Shown here: positions 45,352-53,604 of the stretch, in pieces
Layout of the letters: every line of letters begins with the position of its first letter
Position numbering within the stretch: position 1 is the stretch's first letter
Position numbers and translations under genes: made by a program
Assembly: GCA_011525365.1 (NCBI GenBank)
Contig: WTGQ01000002.1
Span: 3,057,948-3,121,947 of the forward strand
DNA length: 64,000 nucleotides
Direction: 5' to 3'
From: Acidobacteriota bacterium
GTDB taxonomy: Bacteria > Acidobacteriota > Thermoanaerobaculia > Multivoradales > Multivoraceae
Notes under the pieces: model-generated
Database searches by the model: none
The model's input: the letters and a program-made list of their open reading frames with translations, nothing else
What the model was told of the DNA's origin: nothing

Positions 45352-45843
45352 ATGGCAGCAAAGAAGTTCCCGGTCGAGGCAGGCCACATCATGATGTTCG
45401 CCCGCGCGGTCGGCGATCCGAACCCCATCTATCACGACGCCGAGGCGGCAGCCGACACGGAACCCGGCAAGACCATCGCGCCGCCCACCTTCTACCAGGC
45501 CTCGGCCCAGTTCGACCCCGACTACTTCCTGCGCCCCAAGATCGGCGAGCCGTGGTTCGGCTCCGGCAAGGAGCCGACCGGCGTGCCGCCCACGCGGACC
45601 GGAGGCGATGGCGGCACGGGGCTGCACGCCGAGCAGCGCTTCGAGTACTTCCGGCACGTGAGCCCCGGCGAGACGCTGACCCTCAAGACCCGGCCCGGCA
45701 AGAGCTGGGAACGGCAGGGCAAGCGCGGCGGCAACCTGAAGTTCAGCGAGAACATCACCGAGTACTACGACGAATCCGGCGAACTCGTCGTGCGCGCCAC
45801 CGGCGTCGGCGTGCGCACCGAGAAGGTCGTCGAGAGCGACTGA
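45352..45843 (+). CDS. FAS1-like/MaoC dehydratase subunit A
   Basis: Hot-dog-fold protein of 163 residues of the 'FAS1-like dehydratase domain' family, typically the partner chain of a heterodimeric 3-hydroxyacyl hydratase (compare HadA/ChsH-type pairs of actinobacteria). Seen: FARAVGDPNPIYHDAEAA, APPTFYQAS, a conserved central GDGGTGLHAEQRFEYFRHVSPGETL, and an ending with LVVRATGVGVRTE. ATG 45352 has GGAGG 11 bases upstream. The next gene follows after 11 bases and encodes the catalytic-type partner. Acyl-CoA or acyl-ACP substrate cannot be read. Confidence 0.87.
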   Translation: MAAKKFPVEAGHIMMFARAVGDPNPIYHDAEAAADTEPGKTIAPPTFYQASAQFDPDYFLRPKIGEPWFGSGKEPTGVPPTRTGGDGGTGLHAEQRFEYFRHVSPGETLTLKTRPGKSWERQGKRGGNLKFSENITEYYDESGELVVRATGVGVRTEKVVESD

Positions 45844-45854
45844 GGAGAGAACGA

Positions 45855-46277
45855 ATGGCACTTCAGGCAAGCAAGGTCCAGGTCGGCGACACCTACACCC
45901 AGAAGCTCACCGACGACCTCTCCCGCACCCAGATCGTCCAGTACGCGGGCGCCTCGGGCGACTACAACCCGCTCCACTCCGACGAGATCTTCACCACCAA
46001 GGTAGCGAAGTACCCGACCGTCTTCGCCCACGGCATGCTGACGATGGGCATGACCGGCCGGATGGTCACCGACTTCGTCGGCGACGGCCGGCTGACCGCC
46101 TACGGCGTCCGCTTCACACGGCAGGTGTGGCCCGGCGACGCGCTGACCGCGACCGCGAAGGTCGACGCGGTGCGCGAGGAAGACGGCCAGGGTCTGGTCG
46201 ACCTGTCGGTGACGACGGTAAACCAGGACGGTGATGTCGTGGTGATGGGGAAAGCGACCGCGAGAATCGATCCCTAG
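45855..46277 (+). CDS. MaoC-like dehydratase subunit B
   Basis: Hot-dog-fold protein of 140 residues and probable partner of subunit A. The MaoC hydratase motif, with its catalytic Asp and His, is YAGASGDYNPLHSDE; FAHGMLTMGMTGRMVTDFVG and VRFTRQVWPGDALT follow at the expected positions. The two chains should form the (R)-hydratase that reversibly dehydrates 3-hydroxyacyl thioesters. Its stop shares the palindrome CTAG with the convergent aroC stop, so the two genes overlap by 4 bases at their ends. Confidence 0.9.
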   Translation: MALQASKVQVGDTYTQKLTDDLSRTQIVQYAGASGDYNPLHSDEIFTTKVAKYPTVFAHGMLTMGMTGRMVTDFVGDGRLTAYGVRFTRQVWPGDALTATAKVDAVREEDGQGLVDLSVTTVNQDGDVVVMGKATARIDP

Positions 46278-47368
46278 TCCAACACGCCCTGAACCGCGAG
46301 GTGGCGCAGGCCGTGGTCGGCCAGCACCAGCGCGATCATCGCCTCGCCCATCGGCACGAAGCGCGGCAGCAGACACGGGTCGTGACGGCCCCTGGTCGCG
46401 ATCGTCGTCGGCTCACCGGCGCGGGTCACCGTGTCCTGGGGCTGCGGCAGGCTGCTGGTCGGCTTGACGGCACAGCGCAGCACGATCGGCTGACCTGACG
46501 AGATGCCGCCCAGCATCCCGCCGTGGCGGTTGCCGCGAGTGGCGACGCTGCCTCCGCGCATCTCGAACGGATCGTTGTTCTCGCTGCCGCGAGCGGTCGC
46601 CACGCCGAAGCCGGCGCCGTACTCGACGCCGAGCACCGCCGGCAGGCTGAAGAGCGCCTTGCCCAGGTCCGCCTTCAGCTTGTCGAACACCGGTTCGCCC
46701 CAGCCCGGCGGCACGCCGGTCGCGACGAGCTCCGAGACGCCGCCGACCGAGTCGCGCTCCGAACGCATCCGCTCGATCAGCTCCGCCATGCGCGCCGCGG
46801 CCTCCTGGTCCGGGCAACGCACGGGGTTCGCTTCGACCTGGTCCAGCGTCACCGCGGCCGGATCGTCGATCCGCCCCTCGATGTCGCCGATGCTCTTCAC
46901 GTAGCCGACGATCCCGACACCCCAGCGCTCCCGCAGGAGCTTCTTCGCCACCGCCGCGGCCGCCACCCGCACCGAGGTCTCGCGGGCGCTCGAGCGTCCG
47001 CCGCCCCGGTAGTCGCGGAAGCCGTACTTCGCGTCGAACGTGTAGTCGGCGTGTCCGGGCCTGTACTTCTCCCTGATCTCGCTGTAGTCCTTCGGCCGCT
47101 GATCTCGGTTCTCGATCAGGAAGGCGATCGGCGTGCCCGTCGTCCTGCCCTCGAACACGCCGGACAGGATGCGGGCCTCGTCCGGCTCCATCCGCTGCGT
47201 CGTCAGCTTCGACTGACCGGGCCTGCGTCGGTCGAGGTCCGGCTGCAGGTCGGCCTCGGACAGTTCCAGGCCCGGCGGCACCCCGTCCAGGATGCCGACG
47301 TAGCCCGGCCCGTGGCTCTCGCCCGCCGTGGTCAGCCGCAGCGCGGTTCCGAAGGTGTTCCCGGCCAT
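46274..47368 (-). CDS. aroC: Chorismate synthase
   Basis: Final common enzyme of aromatic biosynthesis, 5-enolpyruvylshikimate 3-phosphate to chorismate, needing reduced FMN. 364 residues from ATG 47368 with standard motifs: NTFGTALRLTTAGESHGPGYVGILDG at the start, DRRRPGQSKLTTQRMEPD, RPGHADYTFDAKYGFRDYRGGGRSSARET, GVEYGAGFGVATARGSENNDPF and HDPCLLPRFVPMGEAMIALVLADH. No domain is missing. It diverges from deoC across 58 bases. Confidence 0.96.
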   Translation of the reverse strand: MAGNTFGTALRLTTAGESHGPGYVGILDGVPPGLELSEADLQPDLDRRRPGQSKLTTQRMEPDEARILSGVFEGRTTGTPIAFLIENRDQRPKDYSEIREKYRPGHADYTFDAKYGFRDYRGGGRSSARETSVRVAAAAVAKKLLRERWGVGIVGYVKSIGDIEGRIDDPAAVTLDQVEANPVRCPDQEAAARMAELIERMRSERDSVGGVSELVATGVPPGWGEPVFDKLKADLGKALFSLPAVLGVEYGAGFGVATARGSENNDPFEMRGGSVATRGNRHGGMLGGISSGQPIVLRCAVKPTSSLPQPQDTVTRAGEPTTIATRGRHDPCLLPRFVPMGEAMIALVLADHGLRHLAVQGVLD

Positions 47369-47426
47369 GACACGGGCACTCTGCCACAGCCCCGCCGCGG
47401 GCCGAACCGGCGTAGACTGACGGGTG

Positions 47427-48332
47427 ATGCAGGTATCGACTGCCAGCGCATCGTTCGAGTCGCCGCCAATCGACGCCGTCGGCGTCGAGGAGCGGGTGGC
47501 GAGGCTCCGTTCGCGCTCGATCAAGAAGGACGCCAAGCTCCAGGCGCTCCACCTGACGCTGTCGATGATCGACCTGACGACCCTGGAAGGGGCCGACTCC
47601 GAAGGCAAGGTACGGCAGCTCTGCGCCAAGGCGCTCCAGCTTCACGCGGCATTGCCAGATCTCCCGCACGTCGCCGCGGTCTGCGTCTACCCGGCCCTGG
47701 TGGGTGTCGCCAAACGGGCGCTCGAGGGCAGCGGAATCAACGTCGCCTCTGTCGCCACCAGCTTCCCCGCCGGTCAGGCGCCGATCGAGATCAAGCTGCT
47801 GGAGGTGCGGAAAGCGGTCGAGGCCGGCGCCGACGAAGTCGACATGGTGATCTCCCGCGGCCGCTTCCTGGCCGGCGACTTCGCCTACACCGCGGACGAG
47901 ATCGCCTCGGTCAAGGACGCCTGCGGCGAGGCCCACCTCAAGGTGATTCTCGAGACCGGCGAGCTCGGCACGCTGGACGCCGTGCGCCGCGCTTCGGACC
48001 TCGCAATGCGCTCCGGCGCCGACTTCATCAAGACCTCGACCGGCAAGATCAAGCCGGCCGCCACGATGCCGGTCGTCCTGGTCATGCTGGAGGCGATCCG
48101 CGACCACTACCGCCGCACCGGCGAGAAGATCGGCATGAAGCCGGCGGGCGGCATCTCTACCGCCAAGGACCCGATCCGGCACCTGGTCATGGTGCGTGAG
48201 ACGCTCGGCCAGGACTGGCTCGATCCCGACCTGTACCGGTTCGGCGCGAGTTCCCTGGCGAACGACGTCCTGCGCCAGATCGTCAAGCAGCGAAGCGGCA
48301 TCTACCAGTCGTTCGACGACTTCTCGCTCTGA
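47427..48332 (+). CDS. deoC: Deoxyribose-phosphate aldolase
   Basis: Splits 2-deoxyribose 5-phosphate into glyceraldehyde 3-phosphate and acetaldehyde. About 301 residues, longer at the N-terminus than E. coli DeoC. Seen: LTLSMIDLTTLEG, VAAVCVYPALVGVAKRAL, ATSFPAGQ, ADEVDMVISRGRFLAGD and LKVILETGELG; the Schiff-base Lys is in ADFIKTSTGKI. The C-terminus (KPAGGISTAKD) is complete. GTG 47424 and ATG 47427 are alternative starts. Two aldehyde-dehydrogenase genes follow, well suited to oxidise the acetaldehyde made here. Confidence 0.95.
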   Translation: MQVSTASASFESPPIDAVGVEERVARLRSRSIKKDAKLQALHLTLSMIDLTTLEGADSEGKVRQLCAKALQLHAALPDLPHVAAVCVYPALVGVAKRALEGSGINVASVATSFPAGQAPIEIKLLEVRKAVEAGADEVDMVISRGRFLAGDFAYTADEIASVKDACGEAHLKVILETGELGTLDAVRRASDLAMRSGADFIKTSTGKIKPAATMPVVLVMLEAIRDHYRRTGEKIGMKPAGGISTAKDPIRHLVMVRETLGQDWLDPDLYRFGASSLANDVLRQIVKQRSGIYQSFDDFSL

Positions 48333-48351
48333 GCGCGCAGCGGCCAGAACC

Positions 48352-49869
48352 ATGACGGATTCCACGCCACCGACCGGACTCACGGCCCCGAAGCTCCGCC
48401 TCGGCCTCCGCGACGGTAGCGACGACGGCTGGGGCTACGCGCCGGCGCCGGAGTCGACCGACCACGTGGAACTCCGCGACCGCTACGGCCTGTTCATCGA
48501 CGGCGAGTTCACCGACGCGGCCGACGGCCGCACGTTCGAGACCGCGAACCCCGCCACGGAGGAGAAGATCGCGGATGTCGCTCTGGCCTCCGACGCCGAT
48601 GTCGACGCCGCCGTCGCGGCCGCGCGGCGCGCCTACGACGAGGTGTGGTCGAAGCTGGCGCCCCAGGAACGCGGCAAGTACGTCTTCCGGATCGCCCGCG
48701 TGCTCCAGGAGCGGGGCCGCGAACTCGCGATCACCGAGTCGCTCGACGGCGGCAAGCCGATCCGCGAGTCACGCGACGTCGACATCCCGCTGGCGGCCGC
48801 GCACTTCTTCTACTACGCCGGCTGGGCCGACAAGCTGGACTACGCCTTCCCCGGCCGCGGCGCCAGACCGCTCGGTGTGGCCGGCCAGGTCATCCCCTGG
48901 AACTTCCCGCTGCTGATGGCTGCCTGGAAAATCGCGCCGGCCATCGCGGCCGGCAACACGGTCGTGCTCAAGCCGGCAGAGACCACGCCGCTCACCGCGC
49001 TCAAGCTGGCCGAGATCATCCGGGACGCGGGCGTGCCGCCCGGCGTCGTCAACATCGTCACCGGCGCGGGCGAGACCGGCGCGTCAGTCGTCCAGCACGC
49101 GGACGTCGACAAGGTCGCCTTCACCGGCTCCACTGAGGTCGGCAAGCTGATCCGCCGCGCGCTCGCCGGCAGCGGCAAGCACTACACGCTCGAACTCGGC
49201 GGAAAGGCCGCGAACCTGGTGTTCGAGGACGCCGCCGTCGACCAGGCGGTCGAGGGGATCGTCAACGGCATCTTCTTCAACCAGGGCCACGTCTGCTGCG
49301 CCGGATCCCGCCTGCTTGTGCAGGAGTCCGTTGCCGGTGAGGTGATCTCCAAGCTGAAGGACCGGATGGAGACCCTGATCGTCGGCGACCCGCTCGACAA
49401 GAACACGGACATCGGAGCGATCAACTCCCGCGCCCAGCTCGACAAGATCGAGGAGTACCTGAAGATCGGGGAAGAGGAAGGCGCGGAGCCGTTCCAGACC
49501 TCCTGCCCGGTGCCCGAGCGAGGCTACTGGTGCCGGCCGACCCTGTTCCTGCACGCATCCCAGTCGCACCGGGTGGTCCAGGAGGAGATCTTCGGACCGG
49601 TGCTCGCGGTGCAGACGTTCCGCACCGTGGACGAAGGCATCGCGATGGCGAACAACACGCCCTATGGCCTCTCAGGCGGCGTCTGGAGCGACAAGGGCGC
49701 CAAGGCGTTCCGGGTCACCAGCCGGATCCGCGCCGGCGTGCTGTGGGCGAACACCTACAACAAGTTCGATCCGACCGCTCCGTTCGGCGGCTACAAGGAG
49801 AGCGGCATCGGCCGGGAGGGCGGGCTGGCCGGGCTCCACGCCTACCTGCAACCGGAGGAAGCGGCATGA
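48352..49869 (+). CDS. Aldehyde dehydrogenase (ALDH16-like catalytic chain)
   Basis: NAD(P)-dependent aldehyde dehydrogenase of 505 residues. The NAD-site VIPWNFPLLMAAWKIAPAIAAGNTVVLKPAE, the catalytic Glu in LELGGKAANLV and the catalytic Cys C315 in FNQGHVCCAGSRLL are all present, followed by EEIFGPVLAVQTF and PFGGYKESGIGREGG. It probably oxidises acetaldehyde from DeoC to acetate. Its stop overlaps the next gene by 4 bases (ATGA). The downstream truncated homologue makes the pair look like a split version of the two-domain ALDH16 family. Confidence 0.93.
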   Translation: MTDSTPPTGLTAPKLRLGLRDGSDDGWGYAPAPESTDHVELRDRYGLFIDGEFTDAADGRTFETANPATEEKIADVALASDADVDAAVAAARRAYDEVWSKLAPQERGKYVFRIARVLQERGRELAITESLDGGKPIRESRDVDIPLAAAHFFYYAGWADKLDYAFPGRGARPLGVAGQVIPWNFPLLMAAWKIAPAIAAGNTVVLKPAETTPLTALKLAEIIRDAGVPPGVVNIVTGAGETGASVVQHADVDKVAFTGSTEVGKLIRRALAGSGKHYTLELGGKAANLVFEDAAVDQAVEGIVNGIFFNQGHVCCAGSRLLVQESVAGEVISKLKDRMETLIVGDPLDKNTDIGAINSRAQLDKIEEYLKIGEEEGAEPFQTSCPVPERGYWCRPTLFLHASQSHRVVQEEIFGPVLAVQTFRTVDEGIAMANNTPYGLSGGVWSDKGAKAFRVTSRIRAGVLWANTYNKFDPTAPFGGYKESGIGREGGLAGLHAYLQPEEAA

Positions 49870-50744
49870 GTGAGCGACGACCCGCCGCCGCGACGGCTCG
49901 CCTGCCGGTGCTCAAGACCCACAAGGTCTACGTCGGCGGCAAGTTCCCCCGCTCCGAATCCGGACGCTTCGACCGGGCGCTCGCGCCCGACGGCACCCCG
50001 ATCGCGAACATCTGCCGCTGCTCGCGCAAGGACGTGCGGGACGCGGTGACCGCCGCCCGCGCCGCACAGGCCGGCTGGGCCGCCCGCACCGCCTACAACC
50101 GGGGCCAGATCCTCTACCGGATCGCCGAGATGCTGGAAGGCCGAAGCGGCCAGTTCGAGGCCCTGCTCGCGGCCGGCGGCACGGCCCCGGACGAGGCCGC
50201 CGCCGAGGTCCAGGCCGCCACCGACCGGCTCCTCCACTACGCCGGCTGGACCGACAAGTTCCAGCAGATCTTCTCCAGCGTCAACCCGGTCGCGACGTCG
50301 CACTTCAACTTCTCGATCCTCGAGCCGATGGGCGTCGTCGGCGTGCTCGCCCCCGAGTCTCCGCTCCTCGGCCTCGTTTCCTGCATCGCCCCCGCGATCG
50401 CCGGCGGCAACACGACCGTCGTTCTGGTCACCGGCAGCCAGCCGCTTCCGGCCACGACCTTCGGCGAGGTCCTGAACTCCTCCGACGTACCCGGCGGCGT
50501 CGTCAACATCCTCACCGGTCGCCGGGACGAGATGCTCGCCCCGCTCGCCGCGCACCGCGACGTCGACGCCCTGCTCCTCTGCTCGGCGGACCCGGACGTC
50601 GCCAGGTCCGCCGAGATCGAAGCGGTCCACAACCTGAAGCGCGTCGCGGTCCGCCCGCACGAGGACTGGGCCGACGTCCAGAGTCCCTACGAAATCACCG
50701 ACCTGCAGGAAGTGAAGACGACATGGCATCCGATCGGGAGTTGA
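49866..50744 (+). CDS. Truncated aldehyde-dehydrogenase-like partner (ALDH16 C-terminal domain)
   Basis: 292 residues matching only the NAD-binding half of an aldehyde dehydrogenase: THKVYVGGKFPRSESG, RTAYNRGQILYRIAEMLEGR, FNFSILEPMGVVGVLAPESPLLGLVSCIAPAIAGGN and GGVVNILTGRRDEM. The region with catalytic Glu and Cys is missing; the chain ends with LQEVKTTWHPIGS. Because a clean stop overlaps the next gene and the tail is typical of the second domain of ALDH16, this is unlikely to be a broken gene. It may be a structural or regulatory subunit of the upstream enzyme. Confidence 0.85.
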   Translation: MSERRPAAATARLPVLKTHKVYVGGKFPRSESGRFDRALAPDGTPIANICRCSRKDVRDAVTAARAAQAGWAARTAYNRGQILYRIAEMLEGRSGQFEALLAAGGTAPDEAAAEVQAATDRLLHYAGWTDKFQQIFSSVNPVATSHFNFSILEPMGVVGVLAPESPLLGLVSCIAPAIAGGNTTVVLVTGSQPLPATTFGEVLNSSDVPGGVVNILTGRRDEMLAPLAAHRDVDALLLCSADPDVARSAEIEAVHNLKRVAVRPHEDWADVQSPYEITDLQEVKTTWHPIGS

Positions 50745-51217
50745 CCGGCGACACGGTCGAGGGAGTGCCCGGGCAGCCCCCCGTACCAGCCGAAACCGGC
50801 GAGATGGAGCTTCCGCTCCACGCGCGCAACCGCGCCGCCGAGATCGTGCGGTCCCCGGACAAGCTCCGGGAGATGGTCGCTGAAGCAAGGGAGAAGGCCG
50901 ACTCCGCGGGCGGGGCCACGAGCCCGCTCAGCGGTGTGATCGAGGACCTGAGGACGATGTTCGATTTGCTCCGTGCGGTGGCGCGCGGCAACTACCGGGT
51001 CCGGAAGGAGACCCTGATCCTCATCGCCGGCGCGGTGCTCTACTTCGTCATCCCGATCGACGTGATCCCGGACTTCATCCCGGTGGCCGGCTTCCTCGAC
51101 GACGCCGCGGTCATCGCCTGGGTGGTCAAGACCTGCAAGACCGAGATCGACCTGTTCAGAGCGCTCACCGCGGGAGACAACGACCGCGAGCCCGAGCCGG
51201 AGCCCGCGCAGCTCTGA
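50723..51217 (+). CDS. YkvA/DUF1232 membrane protein
   Basis: 164 residues with the DUF1232 signature LIAGAVLYFVIPIDVIPDFIPVAGFLDDAAVIAWV forming one hydrophobic hairpin or two short helices. A charged, probably cytoplasmic N-terminus contains the helical DLLRAVARGNYRV. Family members are small membrane proteins of unknown role in division or envelope biology. It overlaps the end of the truncated dehydrogenase gene by 22 bases in another frame. Its stop is 36 bases from the convergent DUF819 gene. Confidence 0.85.
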   Translation: MASDRELTGDTVEGVPGQPPVPAETGEMELPLHARNRAAEIVRSPDKLREMVAEAREKADSAGGATSPLSGVIEDLRTMFDLLRAVARGNYRVRKETLILIAGAVLYFVIPIDVIPDFIPVAGFLDDAAVIAWVVKTCKTEIDLFRALTAGDNDREPEPEPAQL

Positions 51218-51229
51218 ACCAGAGCGGCA

Positions 51230-51253
51230 GAGCGTCTCGACGAGCAGACGCTC
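51230..51253. repeat. Hairpin between convergent genes (REP-like or terminator)
   Basis: Perfect 8-bp stem GAGCGTCT/AGACGCTC around an 8-base loop, just after the YkvA stop. On the minus strand it is preceded by GTAG, the head of many REP elements, which here coincides with the stop of the DUF819 gene. No T-run, so an intrinsic terminator is not certain. Confidence 0.45.
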
Positions 51254-52465
51254 CTACAGCGAAGCCGCGCCGTGGTACGCCCTCGCGACCCAGGCCATGA
51301 GCTGGGCGCACAGTAGCCCCAGCGGCGTGCCGACCAGGTTGCCGAGGACGCCCATCAGCACGCCGACCGCGGCAAGCGCGGGCTGGAAGACGCCGGCGAC
51401 GACCGGGGTCGAGATGACGCCGCCGACATTGCCCATGCTGCCGGTGGCGAAGAGAAACACCGGCGCGCGCAGGAGGCGCATCGCCAGGAACAGGCAGGCG
51501 ACGTGGATGCCGATCCACACGACGCCGACGCCCAGCACCAGGGGCGCCTCGGCAATGGCGGCGAGATCGCCGCCGGCACCCATCGTTGCGACCATCAGGT
51601 AGAGGCCGCCGTAGGCCACCGGCGTCGCGCCACGGTGCTCCAGCCGGCGCACCGGGGTGAACGAAAGACCCAGCCCGACCGCTACCACGAGCAGGATGCC
51701 CCAGGTGAAGTGCGACAGCACGGAGCCAACCTGCGGCAGTAGCTCGCCGCCGCGCATGCAGAGCCAGCTCGCCACCAGGCCGACGCCGAGCATGGAGGCG
51801 AAGGCGGACAGCGTGATCGGCCGCGCGTTCTCGGCCTGGACCTGCTGCAGCCGCTGGTTCAGCGCGTCGAGTTCTTCGCGGCGCGCCCTGTTCCAGCGGT
51901 CGATCCGGTTCTGGTAGCCGCTGAGCAGGATGATGATCGACATCCAGCCGTACCCGACCACCGAGTCGACGATGATCATCGGTGCGAAGACGTCGTCGGG
52001 AGCGCCGACTCCTTCCTTGATCGCGATCATGTTCGACAGGCCGCCGATCCAGGAACCGGACAGCGCTCCCAGCCCCTTCCAGATCTGCGGGTCGTCGAGG
52101 AACGGCTGGAAGATGGCCAGCGCGATCGGTCCGCCGATCAGGATGCCAACCGACCCCGACAGCAACATCGCTGCCGCCAGCGGCCCCAGGCGCCTGATCG
52201 CCGGCACGTCGGTCGCCAGCACCAGGAGCAGCAGCGAACACGGCATCAGGTAGTCCGTGCACCAGTCGTAGAAGGCCGACTCGGCCGGCGTGATGCCGGC
52301 CGTGGTCAGCACCACCGGCAGCAGGTAGATCCAGACGATCGGCGGCAAGTACCTGAAGAGCCGGTCGAAGGGCCGCGTCTGCGCCAGCACGAAGATCAGC
52401 GCCACGAAGCCGGCGAAGAAGACGAGCAGCGCGGTCGGGTCGTTGATCAGCGCCTGCTCCGCCAT
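51254..52465 (-). CDS. DUF819 family membrane transporter-like protein
   Basis: Integral membrane protein of 403 residues with ten or more hydrophobic helices. Typical DUF819 sequence: PIVWIYLLPVVLTTAGI, RLGPLAAAMLLSGSVGILIGGPIALAIF, GSWIGGLSNMIAIKE, VDSVVGYGWM, and the conserved near-end TGSMGNVGGVISTPVVAGVFQPALAAVGV. Such proteins resemble anion or organic-acid transporters but their substrates are unknown. ATG 52465 is chosen from homology. It diverges from the MBL-fold gene. Confidence 0.86.
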   Translation of the reverse strand: MAEQALINDPTALLVFFAGFVALIFVLAQTRPFDRLFRYLPPIVWIYLLPVVLTTAGITPAESAFYDWCTDYLMPCSLLLLVLATDVPAIRRLGPLAAAMLLSGSVGILIGGPIALAIFQPFLDDPQIWKGLGALSGSWIGGLSNMIAIKEGVGAPDDVFAPMIIVDSVVGYGWMSIIILLSGYQNRIDRWNRARREELDALNQRLQQVQAENARPITLSAFASMLGVGLVASWLCMRGGELLPQVGSVLSHFTWGILLVVAVGLGLSFTPVRRLEHRGATPVAYGGLYLMVATMGAGGDLAAIAEAPLVLGVGVVWIGIHVACLFLAMRLLRAPVFLFATGSMGNVGGVISTPVVAGVFQPALAAVGVLMGVLGNLVGTPLGLLCAQLMAWVARAYHGAASL

Positions 52466-52551
52466 CGCAGGCGAGTGTATGGGCTTGCATCGGCTGCTAT
52501 CTTCCGACGCCACCTTCCCGAGCACCTTTACGGCCAGGAGAGCCAAGCCCA

Positions 52552-53595
52552 ATGAGACATCGCACAACAGCCATCGTGTCTGTCCTGACGGCGACGTTCC
52601 TGCTTCTGAGTTCCGCCGCCGCGGCCCAATTCGGAGCGCGGCCACCCAACCGGGCGTCCCTGCTCGACGACGGCGCTCTCCACGTCGTCATCTGCGGCAG
52701 CGGATCGCCGCTGCCGAGCGCCGAGCGCGCCGGTCCCTGCACCGCGGTGATCGCGGGTGGGCGGATGTTCCTGATCGACGTCGGCCCGGGGTCGACGGAG
52801 AACCTGCGGCTCTGGGGATTGCCGGTCGGCAGTCTGGCCGGCGTCCTGCTCACCCACTTCCACTCCGATCACATCGGCGAACTGGGCGAGACGATCTTCA
52901 CGAGCTGGACCCCGGGCAGGGCCGTGCCCCTCGACGTCTACGGGCCGGCGGGCGTCGAACGGGTCGTCGCCGGCTTCCAGGCCGCCTACGAGCTGGACGT
53001 CTCCTACCGGGTCGCCCACCACGGCGCGGACATCCTGCCGCCGGAGGGCGCCAAGGCGAACGGCCACGTGATCGAGCTCTCCGAGGACGCCCCCTCGCGT
53101 GTCTTCTACGACGAAGACGGGCTGAAGATCACGGCCTTTCTGGTCGAACACGAACCGATCGCGCCGGCGGTCGGCTACCGGGTGGACTTCGGCGGCCGCT
53201 CGGTCGTCGTCAGCGGCGACACGATCCGTTCGGCGAACCTGGAGGCCATGAGCCAGGGTGTGGACGTCCTGGTCCACGAGGTCCTGTCCGGCGCCCTCAT
53301 CGGCGGGGCCGCGCAGGCGCTCGAGAGCGCCGGAAACGCGCGGACGGCGAAGATGCTCCGGGACACGCTCGACTACCACACCTTCCCCGCCGACGTGCAC
53401 GCCGTGGCCGCCGACGCGAAGGTCGGACTCCTGGTACTGAGCCACCTCGTGCCGCCCCTGCCCGCGGCGCAGGCGGAGGGCGTGTTCATGCGCGGCCGGG
53501 CCGAGGATGCCCCGAACGACGCGGTCGTCGCCGCCGACGGGATGCACATCGCGCTGCCCGCCAACAGTGACGAGCGGACCATCGAGAACTTCTAG
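52552..53595 (+). CDS. Periplasmic MBL-fold metallo-hydrolase (RNase Z/arylsulfatase-like)
   Basis: Exported metallo-beta-lactamase-fold hydrolase of 347 residues. A signal peptide runs to about SSAAAAQ-F. The metal motif is LLTHFHSDHIGELGE, with a second site around VVSGDT and the last His in LSHLVPP. The order of blocks (GSGSPLPSAERAGPCTAV, ITAFLVEHEPIAPAVGYRVDF) follows the RNase Z-like group that includes periplasmic alkyl- and aryl-sulfatase-like enzymes. Likely a zinc-dependent hydrolase of an ester or nucleotide; substrate not clear. Confidence 0.87.
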   Translation: MRHRTTAIVSVLTATFLLLSSAAAAQFGARPPNRASLLDDGALHVVICGSGSPLPSAERAGPCTAVIAGGRMFLIDVGPGSTENLRLWGLPVGSLAGVLLTHFHSDHIGELGETIFTSWTPGRAVPLDVYGPAGVERVVAGFQAAYELDVSYRVAHHGADILPPEGAKANGHVIELSEDAPSRVFYDEDGLKITAFLVEHEPIAPAVGYRVDFGGRSVVVSGDTIRSANLEAMSQGVDVLVHEVLSGALIGGAAQALESAGNARTAKMLRDTLDYHTFPADVHAVAADAKVGLLVLSHLVPPLPAAQAEGVFMRGRAEDAPNDAVVAADGMHIALPANSDERTIENF

Positions 53596-53604
53596 GCAGT
53601 CACC

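Noticed and set aside
49866..50744. Truncated dehydrogenase as a pseudogene or assembly error
   Set aside because: The frame is intact, the stop overlaps the next gene in a normal way, and its length and ending fit the second domain of ALDH16.
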